Part shown: in pieces, positions 13,101 through 28,100 of the stretch | How positions within the stretch are numbered: position 1 is the stretch's first letter | Layout of the letters: each line of letters opens with the position of its first letter | From: Icerya purchasi | Lineage: Eukaryota > Arthropoda > Insecta > Hemiptera > Monophlebidae | Assembly (NCBI GenBank): GCA_039619475.1 | Contig: CM077116.1 | Location: 99,865,164-99,929,163 of the forward strand | Direction: 5' to 3' | Length of the DNA: 64,000 nt | Position numbers and translations under genes: made by a program | The notes under the pieces: model-generated | What the model was told of the DNA's origin: nothing | What the model saw: the letters and a program-made list of their open reading frames with translations, nothing else | Database searches by the model: none

Positions 13101-16100
13101 TTTATCTTAGACAGCGTTTTGGAAAATACTAGTTTAGGAAAAAGAATAGTCGACTTTGTCGCGCGGGGGGGGGGTAAAGGGGGGGAAAAGAACGGCTGGG
13201 AAGCTAGCCGGACAGAGGGGTGTCTAGCGTGTGCCGATTTCATTCATCACCCATTCTTTTTCGAGAAATCGAATGATTGAATCTAACGCGTTTGCGATAA
13301 TGCGTATTTCTGAACTATTTCCAGTTCAAGGGGAGCCCTTTTGTACACTCGCACTCTGCTACACCTACATACCGCAACGTGTTTAATACAATCGAGAGAA
13401 ACCGTTTTAAGATTTTCCTCTTGACTCTTTGAGCGCCCTTCAGGCCATATCCTCTCCCCTTCCTGATCATTCGTGTGACTTTGTTATCCTCCGTATACGT
13501 TCACTCATTCACAATCTTTCCTATCTCCATTCAGTCAATATTGATCTGCTGTGGGTACCTGGCCACTCGGGCATATTTGGCAATGAAGCGGCTGATTCCT
13601 TGGCTCGGGCTGCTGCTGCTTCCTCTCGTCTTTTTTTTAAAAAAATTCCATCCGTTAACCTGCTATCAGTTTGTAAAAGCTTTCATATCCGATTTTGGTC
13701 GGATACCTATGTTTCTTCTTTTTCCAACAGTTGTTCCTTTTACCTGTCAGTCCAGCCTACTCTTCCTTCATATTCATGGTTTCTTTTGCATCCCTCCCTT
13801 CGTCGTTCTGAAGTTGTTTCCATTGTTCGTATGCGCTTTGGCCATTCTTTGCTGCCTTCCTCCAGATTTCGTTTCTCCTTGATTTCTTCTCCACACTGTC
13901 CTCTCCATCCGGATGATGCAACTATTTGCGACGCCGATCATGTGTTCTTCCAGTGTTCATCCCTCTCGGTGGAGCGTTCTGCCTTATATTCTTATTTGCT
14001 TAAGCTTGGACTTCCTACCCCTTATTGTGCATCCTATATCCTGTCCTTTCCTTCCCCACTAATTATTCCTGCTATTTGTTCCTTTTTAGTTAAAATTTCT
14101 GATCGAATCAAAATATAACCGACTTCTTTCCTTACCTTTTGTTTCTGGGTAAAGGTCCTTGGTTGACGAGCCCAAAAAGAAAAAAAAAAAAAAAAAAACA
14201 TTTTCCTCTTTTCAATTTTTCGATCCTACCCCATTCGTAATCTTTTGATTCTGACGCTTTCTTGTTTGCTACCGTATCTGCTCAGTGTGATCGACTGATT
14301 TCTTTTTCCTCAAAGCTTGGAGTCATTACTGATATATCAAACGGGTTTTCATTTAAACATCTCTCTTCATGTTATAATTGTATACTTTATTTTATTTTAT
14401 AAATCGTACATACTACAAATTGATGTGGATTCGGTATTTATGACACTATCTTTTGTTCGAGCTGGAAAATAGAGTCATTAATTCGAGATCTCTCGAACAT
14501 TGTTCCAGTTGTCGTTGTTGTCGCCAGCTGAAAGGATCGTAGCAGGGACTGCCTTGATGTCTTTGCGGTAGCGGTCGATGGCACCGACACAAGTCCGCCA
14601 CGAGTGCTCTTTCGCAAAAGCTGCACCGAAAAGTATCGGGTCGAGAAAACTTTTTGTAAATCCAGCTAAAAGCAAGCAGAGTATCTACAAATTTTTAGAC
14701 AGAAATCGGCCTGTTCGCTACACGTGTAGCCTTTTATTGATCGATTTTTGTCGTCATCCATTCTACGTTAACACTAGCCTAGTTAAATCGGCTGCGTCAC
14801 CAATTGGCTACACCGCTGCGTAGTTGGTTAGGTGGTGTTCAGTACGGCAAAGACATTAAACAAAGCAGATAATTATAAGTTGGTCAGTGGCTAGATGCTG
14901 GGGTAAATAAGTCCCCTTTTGATAATGACTCCGGGTAAATATGACAGGCTTTGAGAAAGGAGAAAGCAGTCGATCATAAAAGAAAAGTCCCGACGAAATT
15001 ATACGGTAGGAGAAAAAAAACGACAGAATTAAGATTACGCCGCACATTGGAACTTTGAAAATTTTTCTCTTGCGCTAAATCAATGTCCAAAAAAAAAAAA
15101 CCAAAAAAAAAGAAACGTTACCATTTTGCAGCGACAATTACGCCATCCGTATCCTGCCTTTAGGCCATGTTCATTTCCTTCCATTTTCACCTTTCGCTAG
15201 CTTCCATCCTTCATTTTCCTAATCGTTGAAATGCTAAAGTTATTGTTGGAACGCGAAAAAATGTTCACCACTTTCTGAGCTGCACTGCAGTTTGCTCAGC
15301 TCTTACTGATTCTTGTATCCTGTTCTTTCTTTCTGCATTCGTCATTTCTGATATACATATTAACTACTTCTTATTACCGATACTTGATATCGTGTTAAAA
15401 CATAACTTACTCCTTCCTTTCCTAAATGTGTCTAGGTTAAGGCGCTGACGAGCCTGAGAAGAAAAAAAAAAGGGAGGGGCATAATTTTGTTGATTTAGGC
15501 TAAACTCACACGGACTACTTTTCGACTACAATTTTGTAATTGTGCTGCGGTTGTAATCGGAATTGACCACTTCTGAACCACAATATTAACAACAACACAA
15601 CTACGGCGTACGACGTTGAGTGGTTAGAAAGTGGCTGGCGGGTGGCTCAATGTGTGTTGAACTCGACCATTGATGACCACTATTTTGCGGCCGATACCAG
15701 TCGCATGTTGCGACCACTGTTAGAGCTGACGTCAGGAATGGTGGTGCGTCTGAGAGCTAGTATTGCGTTTTTCCCCATCGCTGTATTAGCCACGACCGGC
15801 GGCCACTATTCTATGGTTCTGCTGTGGTCAAAAAGTAATTCGTTTTGGTTTAGCCTTAGACTTAACTCACACGAACCACTTTTCGACCACCGCACAAACA
15901 CAAAATTGTGGTCGAAAAGTGGTTCGTGTGAGTTAAGCCTTAATTTTTGCTTCCGGCGTTTCCACGCGAGTAGAAATTTCTATGAAAACGTCTCACTTTA
16001 TGATTGTGACCATACTCATTCGGCGATGAAGAACGTGCCCTTCATGTTGAGGTTGACAGAGATGTAAAACAATGCGCAATAAGACTGTCTCGAGTTATAC

Positions 16101-19100
16101 ACACACACACACACACATATATATATTTTTATACCCGTTGTACATTTCAGCGAGGAATTTCCGGAAATCGATTACCGTGCATAATGTGCACGGGAACGAT
16201 AATCGGAATATGTAAAAGAGGCCGATTGAGGAAAAGTAATTTTTAGAGAATACATCTCACGCCTATTTTAGTGTTCTTTATTAAAAGTTTTTAAATGTTT
16301 CATACTATTCAAATGTCTCCGTATTCGTAATTTTATTATTTATTCTTTAATATTATTACTATTTAATTTAAATTACGGAGAAATCAACCAAAGTTATTAG
16401 AAATTAAGAATTTTTAAATAATAAAAAGAGGCAACGTTGTAACGTTTGTCGGTAGAAAGATTAAATTTTACGATACACAAAAACTTAAACATCGAATATT
16501 TGCATTTATTACACTTACCCATGTGCGGAAATAAATTGGAACAATAAAAAACGATTGTAAGAAATAATAATCGTATAATTTAATTGTAATTCCCTAGCGA
16601 ACTTGCTGTGACGTCCAGTTCGCATTCCTAGCTAAAAAGAATGGGCTTGTCTTAAAAAATGTAGAGTACATATTTAATTTTTATATTCAGTTTTTATCAA
16701 TTTTCCGACACAAGCCCCAGAGAGGGAATAACGATTTTCTCCAAGCACGTGGGATGTACCTTAATTATTCTTCGTCTTTCGTGTTCCGTAAAATATAGCG
16801 CTATAGTTTTAACCATTAATAAAAATGGTTAAAACTACTTGCAGTTATTATTTCGCGGAAATGATAATAAAAAATAACGCATCGAAAATTGACCGATCGA
16901 TTGGAAACAACAATCGTTATTGTCGGGGAGGGGTTATTAAATCTCGGTATATTAAGTCAGTTCTGACGACCAGCTTCTTTTCCGGTCTCGCTTGCGAGAG
17001 TGTACATCCTGAAACTTTCTATGAGATTTATTTTCGTCTACTAGTCGTCTCTGCTTAAGTAGACTGTAATTATTCGTGTTCGCGCCTTCAGTCGGTGCTA
17101 GTTGAAGTATGGTTCTACTTAACGAGCAATTAGCGTAAAAATACGCACCGTAGTTTGCAACAGCTGGACACCTTGCGTTTTTTTATAGCGGCCAGTTGGC
17201 TTTTAGTGGTGAACGATTTCAAAGTATTATTGACTATGCGCGTCATCATCGTTAACGGTTAGCCGGTAACGAATTATTTGTGCAGATTACTTTCATGTCT
17301 GTAAATCATCTCTCATTATCGCGATACTTTAGAAATTAGAAAAAGAAACAGAAAAAGAAAAAAAAGAAAGGCAGTAACGAACTTTTACATGTATGTTCGA
17401 GTGGACGTGACGTGACGGCAGCGAGTGGTGCGAGAAAACAATCTCTGCGACAAATTCCTCGTCAGAATAGATAACATTTCGAGGAGTCTGTCTGGTTTAA
17501 ATGCAATTCTCCATTCGATCAGATCGCGTTAATTTCAATTTATTCGAGGTTACATTCGGAGGGCTGAGAAATTTTTCAGCGACGATTCTTCGCATAAGCG
17601 ATTAATGTCTGGATGGTCAAAGTTTCGATTGCGGCCAATGGCACAACGGTTAAATAGTTACTACGAGAAAAAAAAAACGCGAATAGTTTAATATTAGTTT
17701 GCTGGCAATGTAAATTTGTCAGTCGAATCGGATAGACGGAGCCGTGGTGTAGGAAGATGGTCAAATTTTTCAGACTTCCATTTAGAATTATGTCTCATTC
17801 GCTTAAGCTGTAACACTGAAATGAAATGCAACGAAAGCAGTGTACCGAAGATTATATTCCAATTAATTCGTAACAACTTTAATTTTTAATGGAAAATTAT
17901 ATTTACTATACCGTCTGAAGCTCTTTTTTTTCCCCGTTTTCTGTATCGTAAATCAATTCGGTAACGAGCAGAATCTGCCGTGCAAAAGTTTGCAATTTTT
18001 TTTTTATTTACCAGATTTAAGCTAAAATAATAATATAAAAAAACTGTAAAATTTAGCAAACACCTCGACAATTTCTAAATAATCGGCGCTAAAGAATACT
18101 CACTCGTGTGTGCGTGTGCCGTCTATCGATTTAAACAAGTTGGAAGTTTAACTAGCGAGGATCTCAATAGTTATCGTATAATTGAGTGTTAAAAAGTTTA
18201 AATATTTTAATGATGTAAAAGGTTTCAAGGGGAAGATGATGATTTAATAGATGGAAATGTTTATAAAATGTAGAATTAATTCGTATAAGTGATGTTTTAT
18301 CACGAAGGAAACTCTTATCTTAACAATCCCGAGAGTATCGTTCGTTTTATTTGGGGATTTTTCGAAATGTAATTTAATTAATAGGGGAAGCAGGAAAAGT
18401 GTAATGAAGCACGAGAAAGTTGTGTGCTTACTTTTTTTTTTTTTTTACTTAATTAAAAGTGTTACCTCAAAATAAGCTTGAAATCTAAAAATTCTTAATC
18501 ATTATAGAGGGAAAGTCACTCTTTCTAATTTCAGACAAAATTATGTTCAAAACGTGCAGTTAATTTATATAGCGCTAAATATTATACAAGGGTAGTGGAG
18601 CTGAATTTTTTTTTTGTTTTTTGAAGAAAGTTCCTATTAAGCATGGAAAATATGGAGCATTTTTTTGAAGTCAGCCATAGTTCAGCAGTCTCTTCATCGA
18701 ATTGATTACAGTCGATAGAAAATATTTAAGAGGTCGATAATTTAACATCACGCAGTCAGCTACTGTGACACAGTTGATTAGGCAGTGTGGCGCTTCGTTC
18801 AGGTGGACCCGGGATTCAAATTCCAAAAATTTCACTTGCTCTGGAATAATGTCGATGGGGCGTCCAAAATAAAAAATAAAAAAAAAAAAAAACAAAAAGA
18901 AAAAACTTCTTCCGTAATAAAGGAGCTTTAAGTTTTTATGACACTGTTGCTATTCGTTTGAGTTTACGTGTCCCCGAAGTTGACGAGCAGTGTATCGGAA
19001 GTCGTATCCGTTTACGCAGGCTGCCAAACTTATTGTAGACATGGCCGGTCAGCAGTCCTCTTTTCTCATACTCGTCCATACGTCTCCTAAATAACTGTAT

Positions 19101-22100
19101 TCTAGAATAACGTCAAAAGTAGTAAAAGCCTTCTACGAACTTCATCGAAAAGCACCTTCTGCGCTTTCAGCTCTCACTCGGGGCCAAGAGTAGAATAAGA
19201 CGTTTTAATTCATGGCAGCATCTCCGTCGCAAGCTTCGTCTGAGTAAGTTGCTCACGGGCAATTTGTGTACCAGTTCTTCGTTCGACAATTACTGCAATC
19301 AGGGGGTTCTACGAGTTTCCACTATTGGTACTGTATTCGGTTTAAAGACTTCGCTTAAGTGTTTAGCAAATACCTCGGCTTTTTCATCATCAGCACCGTC
19401 CGATTTTCACTACAGTAAATTTTTGATATTTTCAATAATAACGGTATATTCCCCCACTCGAAGGAAATTACATTAGCCAATCAACTATGAGGCAGCTGGT
19501 TCTCACAATTATTTACGGCTGTTGAAAGAAAATGGTTTTTTCCCTTCGACCTCCTTTAACGGGTTTATATTATCGGTACCCTACTTTTCATCTTATCTGC
19601 GAAGTAATAATTTTGCGAGAAGTCTCTTTTTCTCTTAACTTAAGAGTGAGTTTTTGCGACGAGCTTAAAAAGTAAAGCAAGATACGCTTGATAAGGTATC
19701 ATGGATTGTGAAGTTAAGGTTCACAATGTACTAAGACTAATGGATCTAAAGAGAATACTGTGGCCAGTTCTCCTTTCTCTCGGCTGCCTTTATCTTCCCA
19801 GATTTTTCTGGTACCCAGTTATTTCAGGCTGGCTAAACCTGGGAGCGACTTCGATCCGGAACGAGACACGTCTCGGATAACCTATGACACCTCTGATTTG
19901 GTAGCCATGCATCTTAACCACTAGGCTACCGCGCTACACCTACGACGAGCTTACTGTTTTTTAAATTTAATCAAAAGAAACCGACGTTTTTTTTGGGGGG
20001 GGGGATTAAGATACTTTTGAACTTTAGATATTTTATTTCTAACCATTTTGATTAAAACCGATTAGACGATTATTTACAGAAAAAATCCTAATGATGAAAA
20101 ATGTAACGCAATACTGTTTTTTTTTTTTTTAAACAGCAACGTAACTATTTTTTTCCCGAAATTTGCGTAGAATTTCATAGTTTAAGATCAAAGAAACTTC
20201 AAATTTGAATGTTTCATGCACACGTACATACCTGTAACGGTTTACAATTTGTAATATTTTTTGGTAGGTACGTGAGCGAATAGAATCCTTACACATATGT
20301 GTATGTACAGTTGTCCTATTACTTGATAGAATTCCAAAAGTCGGTACATTTTAAAAATATCGAATAATGAATAATCTAATTTTTTAGGTTTTTATTTATT
20401 ACATTTTTTTTTTTTTTTTTGCTTCATTTACATATTTTAGACAGTGGCGAATTTTAATCAATCTAAAAAAAGAAAGAAAAAAATTATATAACGCGCGTAA
20501 TTTTAGTTAACTCTATCGGATTAATTTGTCGATTTGTGTATTTTAACAGATGATTCATTTGTTCACTCCGAACCGAAGCCACCAAAGTTAGGAAAAGGTG
20601 ATTTTCATTCTTTTGATAATTAGTTCTGTTAGCTCTCTTAGTTGGCGATTGTTTATACTACTATAAATAGATTCGGTATTTTTTGAATTTATTTTTACGG
20701 TATTTACGCTTTAATATTTTTACCGTTCTACATATAATTGCTAAACAAAGATTATATACATCAACATTTAGAAAAGCTTTTTATTATGGGACAAAAAAAT
20801 ATAAAAAATATATGATTTTTAATAACGGTCCCCGCTTTTATTAGTTTTAATTTTTATATAAAATGGTTATTTAATTTGTAATCATCATCATCATCATCAT
20901 CATCATCATAATCATCATAGTGCCATACTTAATTCTTAAGCGTCGACTACTACGTATTCGTATATTTTAGCTGCGCGAATGTAGGCATAGTGTTCTAGGC
21001 AATGGTTATATTCAAAACGCGAATGTGTACACACGCAAGACTACATTCGGAACTGATTGTAAATGTTCGATTTATCGCGCTACAATTGTAGTCCCGTGTG
21101 TGGCTGCTGTGTACTAACTAGCGCGCATATGACGCCGATACGTGGCGGTTTTTCCATTACCTTCCACGTGGTTATTAGCGATTATTTAATTTAATTTTTC
21201 GTAATAATTTCTGTCGTCACCCGGGATCGGATCCGAGACTTCCGTAACCGAAGCCAAGCTTAGGCAATCGCGACGACTGTTAATTTTGAGTATTTATTTC
21301 AAAATGCATACAGTTACCTTTTCCTCGTTTCCTGTATTAATAATATAGTATTATAACATGCTTCTCCATTGATCTGTGATTTTGGTAGGCGATTAAATCA
21401 ATTATTTCAGTTCATTTTTGGGCGAAATTTTAATTTGTTCATTTTTGCGGTTACTCATAATATGTGAACTTGCCAATTTCTCGGTTTATGTTTATAGATT
21501 CTGACTCATCGAAAAAAAACCCTCCGGTATATAACAAACTGCACTTTGTAAAAAAATAAGTAAAAAACACGAAAATAGGCGAATGAATTTAAGAAGAAAA
21601 AAAAAAAAACGTAAAATAAAGAAATCTGTAATAGTTAATTTGAAAATGCAGAGGATGCCAAATATAAAGTTGAATAATTCCTTCTTGTGGAAATCTGATC
21701 AAGTTGTAAAATGAGGACCGAAATGCAAATAATTGGAATATAATAATAGTTGGACAACTGCAATAGATGGCGACAAATAACTTTTTTTTTTTTTTTTTTT
21801 AATTTTAAATAAAAAAAAACTAAAAACCATACAATTTTTTAAATTTAAATTATAATTTCATATTCTTATTTAATTCTGTGTAAGATATAAATTAAAATTA
21901 TCGATAGTTATAAAACCGATGAGTAAACTAGAAACAATAAAGCAGTGACGTTCGTATCAATATGAACTGCAAAGGACCAGAAAGAACTGAAGTGACTAAT
22001 GGAAATATTTGACGCGGTTTCTTTGTGAACCTAAAGTTGTCTGCCTGTGTGATGGGCGCCTGAATGTAACGTATTTTTTTTTTTTCTGTTCTTTTTCGAG

Positions 22101-25100
22101 TTTTTGTTTTGAGCTTTTTTTTGAGTATTTTTAATAAATCTCCTATTAAGGGGATATTATTTGATTGCTACAATCTTAACGATGATATTAAATGTGCAGT
22201 ACTCTTCAGCAAATTAAACGTGCGTAAAAGTATAGCTCAATATATTATGCTCTATTGATTACATATAAAAAATATGTATATTTTCTGATAAATATTAATT
22301 AATGCCTAAGTCGTTAGATTTCAGTTGCTTAAGTCTACTTAACAGTACAAAAGTTTCAATGCCTCCAGATTTGGATGTTTATTAGTTGTTCATGTCGAGA
22401 ACCGTTATCTCATATTACTTCTTTGACCCACTTAATTTCTAAATTTGCATGTAGCGAACCGTTCCGTTAGAACCAGCTTTGAATATTATCCGGATAAGCT
22501 TATAATTATTTTCAAATGACACTTCCTCGCATCCTCATAAATGTATACCGCCCGTGTCCATATTCGACGAATAATATTAGTTGTTTGTTTTATCAAATTT
22601 TTTAACTTTGAATGACATCCAATAAACTAGTACATTCGGCGTATTTGTGAACTGTATTTTTGCAACTTTGTGATTGATATGGTTCATCCAAGTTAACAGC
22701 TCTCATCCATATACCTAAGTGCTTGGACGAATTTCCAACTAGGATTTGTTGTTTATTAATATAAACTGCATGCCGATCATCTCGACCAAACACAAGTGAC
22801 GTGTACAGATGTCTGTCCATTAACCTGTTTATTCCATTTCCTCGTGCATTCTGTAATACGATCCAAGGCATCTTTACAAATTCTTATTAGCTTCAGCCTG
22901 ACAATCATTGATGGATAATACTGCTGCGTCATTAGCATTTTGATAATGAAGTAGAGAATAGGTCCTCTAGGGTTATCCCCTATGGTACACCGGCTAATGT
23001 CGCATCAATTATCCACTTACTTTCTTCGTACGAAACGCGAAACCAACAATCAGATAATACAATTTGATAAGACAACAACAATTTGCCGGTAAGATGGAAT
23101 TTAATTTTAACACTAGATGCCAAGCTCGATCAAATTCCTGGTTATATCGAGAAGTAGAGATGAACAAAAGCTCCTGCCTTCCAACGCTTTTTCTATTATT
23201 AACGCCATTCGATATAGTGGAACGCTTATTACGGAAGCCAAACTGATGATATAGAAGGTTCGAGAGAGGTTTGATATACGTTTGCGAAATAATTTCTCAA
23301 ATAGTTTCTGCAGATAACAACGAGATCAGTCGATACAATTTGTCTTTTTCCGCTGACTTAGGTGACCTTTTTAATTATAAAAACTTTAGCTGATTTCAAA
23401 CACGGGAGCTTATGCTCTAGAGTCTAGACGGATGTCAAAAAAATTTACATGAGCAATACAATACTTTTTCTGGATAATTCTTTGCATGATGGAATATTGC
23501 CAATTCCGGCCAATCTTTTAAGATTAATCTTATTGTCGATGTTACGTGGTACCTTAAGCGGAATGATGGATCTGCTGGTCAGGCAACTGTGTTATATTTA
23601 ATGCTGTTTGCAACTGCGTTTTGAGCGACAGAAATATTCTCGACAGATGTTGGGCGAATATTTCGTCCTCATTACTACGAAGCCAGTTTCGCCTTTGAAA
23701 TGTGGAATTCTGAGAATTGGACGTCTGAACTTCGTGCTGCTTTCCACAAAGAGTAATCTATCGTCGCAAATGGGCTCAGATTATCCGTACAATCAGTAAC
23801 GTTCTTTTGGTTTGTGTCGAATATTAATTCAATTTATTACTGATGCGATTAAATACTGTTTCATCTTCCGGTCTCCTAGTATTCTAGAAGATTCTTTCTG
23901 CGTTTCCGCCCATCTTTAACCAGTGGCCTGATTTTAAGCGGATAGCAGTGTTCCTTCGTGATCAAATTATTAGCCGAGTTTTAAAGTTGCAAATTCCACA
24001 ACTTCGCGAAAACGGTTTCAGTGAGATGGCTATGCATCTCTAACTCGTACGTTTGTTTTTAGTTTTATCTTCAAGTCAATCTGTTGGTCCAATTCAGTTT
24101 CAGTCGTATCTAAATCAGTCAACTTGTTTGTGAATGTAAAACATTTTGTTCTTCTTAGAATCACTACGAGAAGACAGCAGTATGGCCGAATGTTATAAAT
24201 CATTATAACTTTTAATTTCGGTGTAGTTGCGAAAGATATCTTTTAAAATGTAAAAGCTAAGTAGATCTGGCGTTTTATTTGCATCAATTGACCGTTACGT
24301 ACCTACAATTGTAAATATTACAAGCCTCAAGTAGAGCTTTGCGCCTACTGTTAATTATACATAGGGATTGCAAGAAGAAGCGTGTTTAGAATTATGATAA
24401 AGCGATGTGTATTCTTCGTTACCTTTAAACCTCTTTTACTCGCCGGCGAGTAACTCTGAGTAAAAAAAAAATTAACAAGGTACATTTTTTAAAAAGCACT
24501 TTATTTTGAACCACATTTAGTATTGGACCTGTTCTTTATACGTCTTTAGAAAATGATATTTCTTCTTTCAAATCCTCTCTTCACGGCTTGCTGCTATCTT
24601 CTAGCTATTTATTTATTCGCCGCTATTACGCATCACCTTTTTTTTTTTTAAATAATAAAAATATTTAAACTTTACAATATTTTATATAAAATATATATTA
24701 TCAGCTCTTACTAATTTTCTCTATTTCCACGGAACTACTACAGCGTCATAAAAGTGTAATTACGAGTTCCTCAAAGAGATTTTGGCCCCTGAAAAAAGTT
24801 ATAAAAGTATTATGTGCCAAAATTGCTTGCTTTATATTAGGCGTAGAGTTTATTAATAAATAATGTTGCAGCTTTATCATTTTTTGTTATTGAATTTTAT
24901 TACGTTGTGTGAAAATAATATTCGGTTAGATCGTTTAATTATTTTTTTACGTTATTTGCAGACAAATCAGTTTCATTCGAAAAATCAGTATCTTTCAGTG
25001 ACGATCCACCCGATATGAACTGTCCGAAACAACATTCACCGCAGTCCCTAGGTATGTATACTTTCGTATTTATGAAAACGAAGCAGGCAAGCCCCCCGGT

Positions 25101-28100
25101 AGCCAAAATTAACATTCGGCAAGGGCCAATATACCGAGAGCCCCAGAGGTCACATTATGATTCTTCCAAACGATAGATAAAAAAAAGTTTAGCCAGCTTC
25201 ACAAATGTTACTCTACTTCTTTATCGTTGGATAATAAAACAGTTTTAACTATTCTAGTGAATGTCTTTACAATTTTTCTAATACCCCGTTCAATCTACTT
25301 TTTATAAAAACAAAACATTACAAATTCACTATTTCGTCTGTTCTTACAGAGCATAAATAATAGGGAGAAACTAGTATTCAAATTTTCCTCTAACTTTTTA
25401 TTATTAATTATCAATCCGCTGCAAAGGTGTCATCACTGGGGAACGCCCGTTGCTTTTTAGCGGATAGAATAGCTCTTTTTTTGTTTAAAACCAAACCAGG
25501 CTTGTAGACTTTATCTAAACTTATTTCCATCACTCCATTATGGATAGAAATTGGTTCTCCCGCTTTTGTGAAATTTTCAAATTTCATGTTAAAATAGAAA
25601 AAAATGTAAGCGATCTAAAAACGAATCTCACAACAAGTTAATACATAATAATAGAAAATCATACCTTTAATTCTTACAAAAAAAAGATATATATTGTTTA
25701 GTACTAATTTTTCATGTTGTTGGACCAAGGCCGCTAGCGCGCCCAGGGTAGGGAAAAAAAAATACACTAATAGCAAAAATTCATCAGCCTAATATATTAT
25801 CATAAATTGTAAAAGAAAATTTATTTTACACTTTTATTTGTTTGGTTTGTTTTTCTGTTTGCGGCAAGAAGTTCAAAAATTAATTCATTTCCTTCTACAC
25901 GAAGTAGTGACGTCGTAAACTGTATTCAATTGATCACAAAATTTCTGTTATTTTTATTCGAAAAATACGTTTTTCTTAAATCTATTAAAAATTTTAAAAG
26001 TTCAAGCACATTTCTTATTATATTACAAGAATTAATAAAATTTAACGTGAAGTTTTATTTCATAAAATACAATTTGTTAATTATGACTACTTTCAAGTTT
26101 TTATTACAAAAGAAATAGCTCTTAATTTAAAAAGTATCGATCGTTTGTAAAAAGATTTTATTAGTACACGTAATTCTGTAGAAGACTTTAAACTCTGTTC
26201 TTTGGTCAATTTTATAATTTCTGTACTCAAATTATACTATTAAATCTGTTTAAAATTCATCGATGTCTTTTGGTAAGACGTTTCCACTTATGGAGAGTAT
26301 ACACCTTTCCTGCTGTATCTGTATTTATGCTTATTTCGTTCATATGGTTAAATTTGATTAGCTTTCTTCGAGGTACATCTTAGAAATTATATTAGCAGCC
26401 GTACGACGCATGCGCTATATATATATATATATATGTTGAAAGGTTCGAGGGAGATTTTAAACTAGTACGGCGCTATAAGCTGACTATGATTAAATATTAG
26501 TCGCGAGATTTTTAATTTCAGATTTTATAAACAAAACTCGAGGTAGAACGGAATAAACTTTCAACAAAAAAAAGGTAAAGGTAATCTTAGACTTGATTTT
26601 TTTCTCTGTGTGGTTTTTTTTTTTTTTTTCTATAATTGTTGTAACTTGTTGATAAATTAAGAGAACATAAAATTTAATTATTCGTCTAAAGGTTATAAAT
26701 TAAAAATTAAACTAAAATCCTCGATGCTAAACAAAAAAGCGGTAATAAAGAAAAAGAAAATGATAATAGAACTGTGGCTCATTTGACGATAAAAATAATT
26801 ATTTTCATTTTCCAACTTTACAATTTAAAATGTTCTTCTTCTGGGAAGAACACTTCAACCCTGTTCGTTTTCTAAAACCGCTTGTCACAATTACATAATT
26901 ATGCTACAATATATGCGAATCGTTCATTATTGAAAAGAACAAATTAAGATAATGTCCGAATTAACGGGAAATGTAATTTATGTAAGTTGTACTCACTTTG
27001 TCTAACAGTCTTCGGTATCTCATATATTATTCGAGGATAATGTAATCAGCAGCAAGAGAGGATAATCTCGCTCAGGAAAATTTATAAACGCTACAGCGTG
27101 TTAGTTGGCCATGAGGTGCCATTGATCGATCAGTTTTTAAAATTATTTAACGTTTACATTTTATTCGCTTCACAATGTTACATAACGTGCAGACGTTCTA
27201 TGTAACCAGAATAGTGAACATTGTATAAAACGAAATTAATACGTTATCCAGTAATTTAATTTAATGTCGGCTCAATGTTTTATTACTAAAACGCTAAAAA
27301 TAGACCGGACATCTATGAAGAAATATTTTAAGCCCGTGTTTATTAGCGGACATTACGTAGCTCTAAATTTATTTGTAAAAATAATAAAAAATCATAAACG
27401 AAGTAATAAACATTAAATGAAATAGGCTAGAAGCATTTCCGTGAATGTTCCGTCTTCATTTATTTTTACTCGATACGTATTCATGGTGACGGCCACCCAA
27501 CCGGCAATAAGCAGGGAATTTTGTCGTAAAACCGGGGAAAAAAGTATAAATAGCCAAAAACGGCGATGATTTTAACAAGAAAAAATCATTTGAAGCGAAA
27601 AATGAATATGCATTTTTTACTGTATTTCACACTGAAGAATAAATTACCAAGTTCTGTTTTATTCGCATAAAATTATACTACAGTGGTGAAATATTACCAA
27701 TAGTAACCACAAAAATTACATTCTTCTTTCCTACAATTCTAGTAATCAGGAAATCGGCTGGATGATTTAGAACCGGGAAAACTGGGACGATTTGGACCAA
27801 AAAAATCGGGAATTTAAAAATTGTACGATTTGAGTAGCTACCATGTGATATTTTACTTCGAAAATATTTCTAGCATTTTTTATTTTATGTTTACTGTTTC
27901 GTTTACAATTTTTTTATTATTTTTATTAACTAATTAACAAACAGCGTGTACAGTTGCACTAATATACTCAAATGTTATTACACAAGTCAACGCTAGCGAG
28001 AGCGTATTTCTTATTTTAGACATACGTTAAGCATCATTTAATAAAGATACATAAAATCTACGTATTTGTTTAAACTTCGATAAAATGTGTAAACAGTGCA

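Larger units (their letters stand above)
12870..20549 (+). other. Intron 4 (7.7 kb), transposon-rich
   Basis: Contains LINE A copies (13423-14200 with a target-site duplication, 15130-15472), the MITE pair (15498-15939), a SINE (18752-18905), a LINE RT fragment (19330-19408, minus) and a tRNA-like SINE (about 19740-19945, minus). In 14212-15080, 16130-18700 and 20000-20500 I see no gene. Confidence 0.7.
20598..24961 (+). other. Intron 5 (4.4 kb)
   Basis: Contains an (ATC)n tract (20881-20911), an unused splice-like pair (21498-21526) and a minus-strand LINE RT relic (22602-24030). 24100-24900 holds nothing recognisable. Confidence 0.7.

Noticed and set aside
15642..16067. 141-codon + strand ORF
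   Set aside because: It runs across the MITE pair and both inverted repeats, so it is a chance frame in non-coding transposon DNA.
19847..19928. tRNA gene on the minus strand
   Set aside because: A and B boxes are present, but no cloverleaf with matching acceptor stem could be drawn; it reads as a SINE head.
20262..20280. Possible recursive (zero-length) splice site 'ttggtag/gtacgtg' in intron 4
   Set aside because: Only the sequence motif is seen. The intron is short for recursive splicing and the motif is expected by chance in AT-rich introns.
21498..21526. Exon-like segment 'ttatag' + DSDSSKKNPP + 'gtatat' in intron 5
   Set aside because: Its 29 nt would shift the frame and make exon 6 run into a stop. 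Exons 5 and 6 join perfectly without it.
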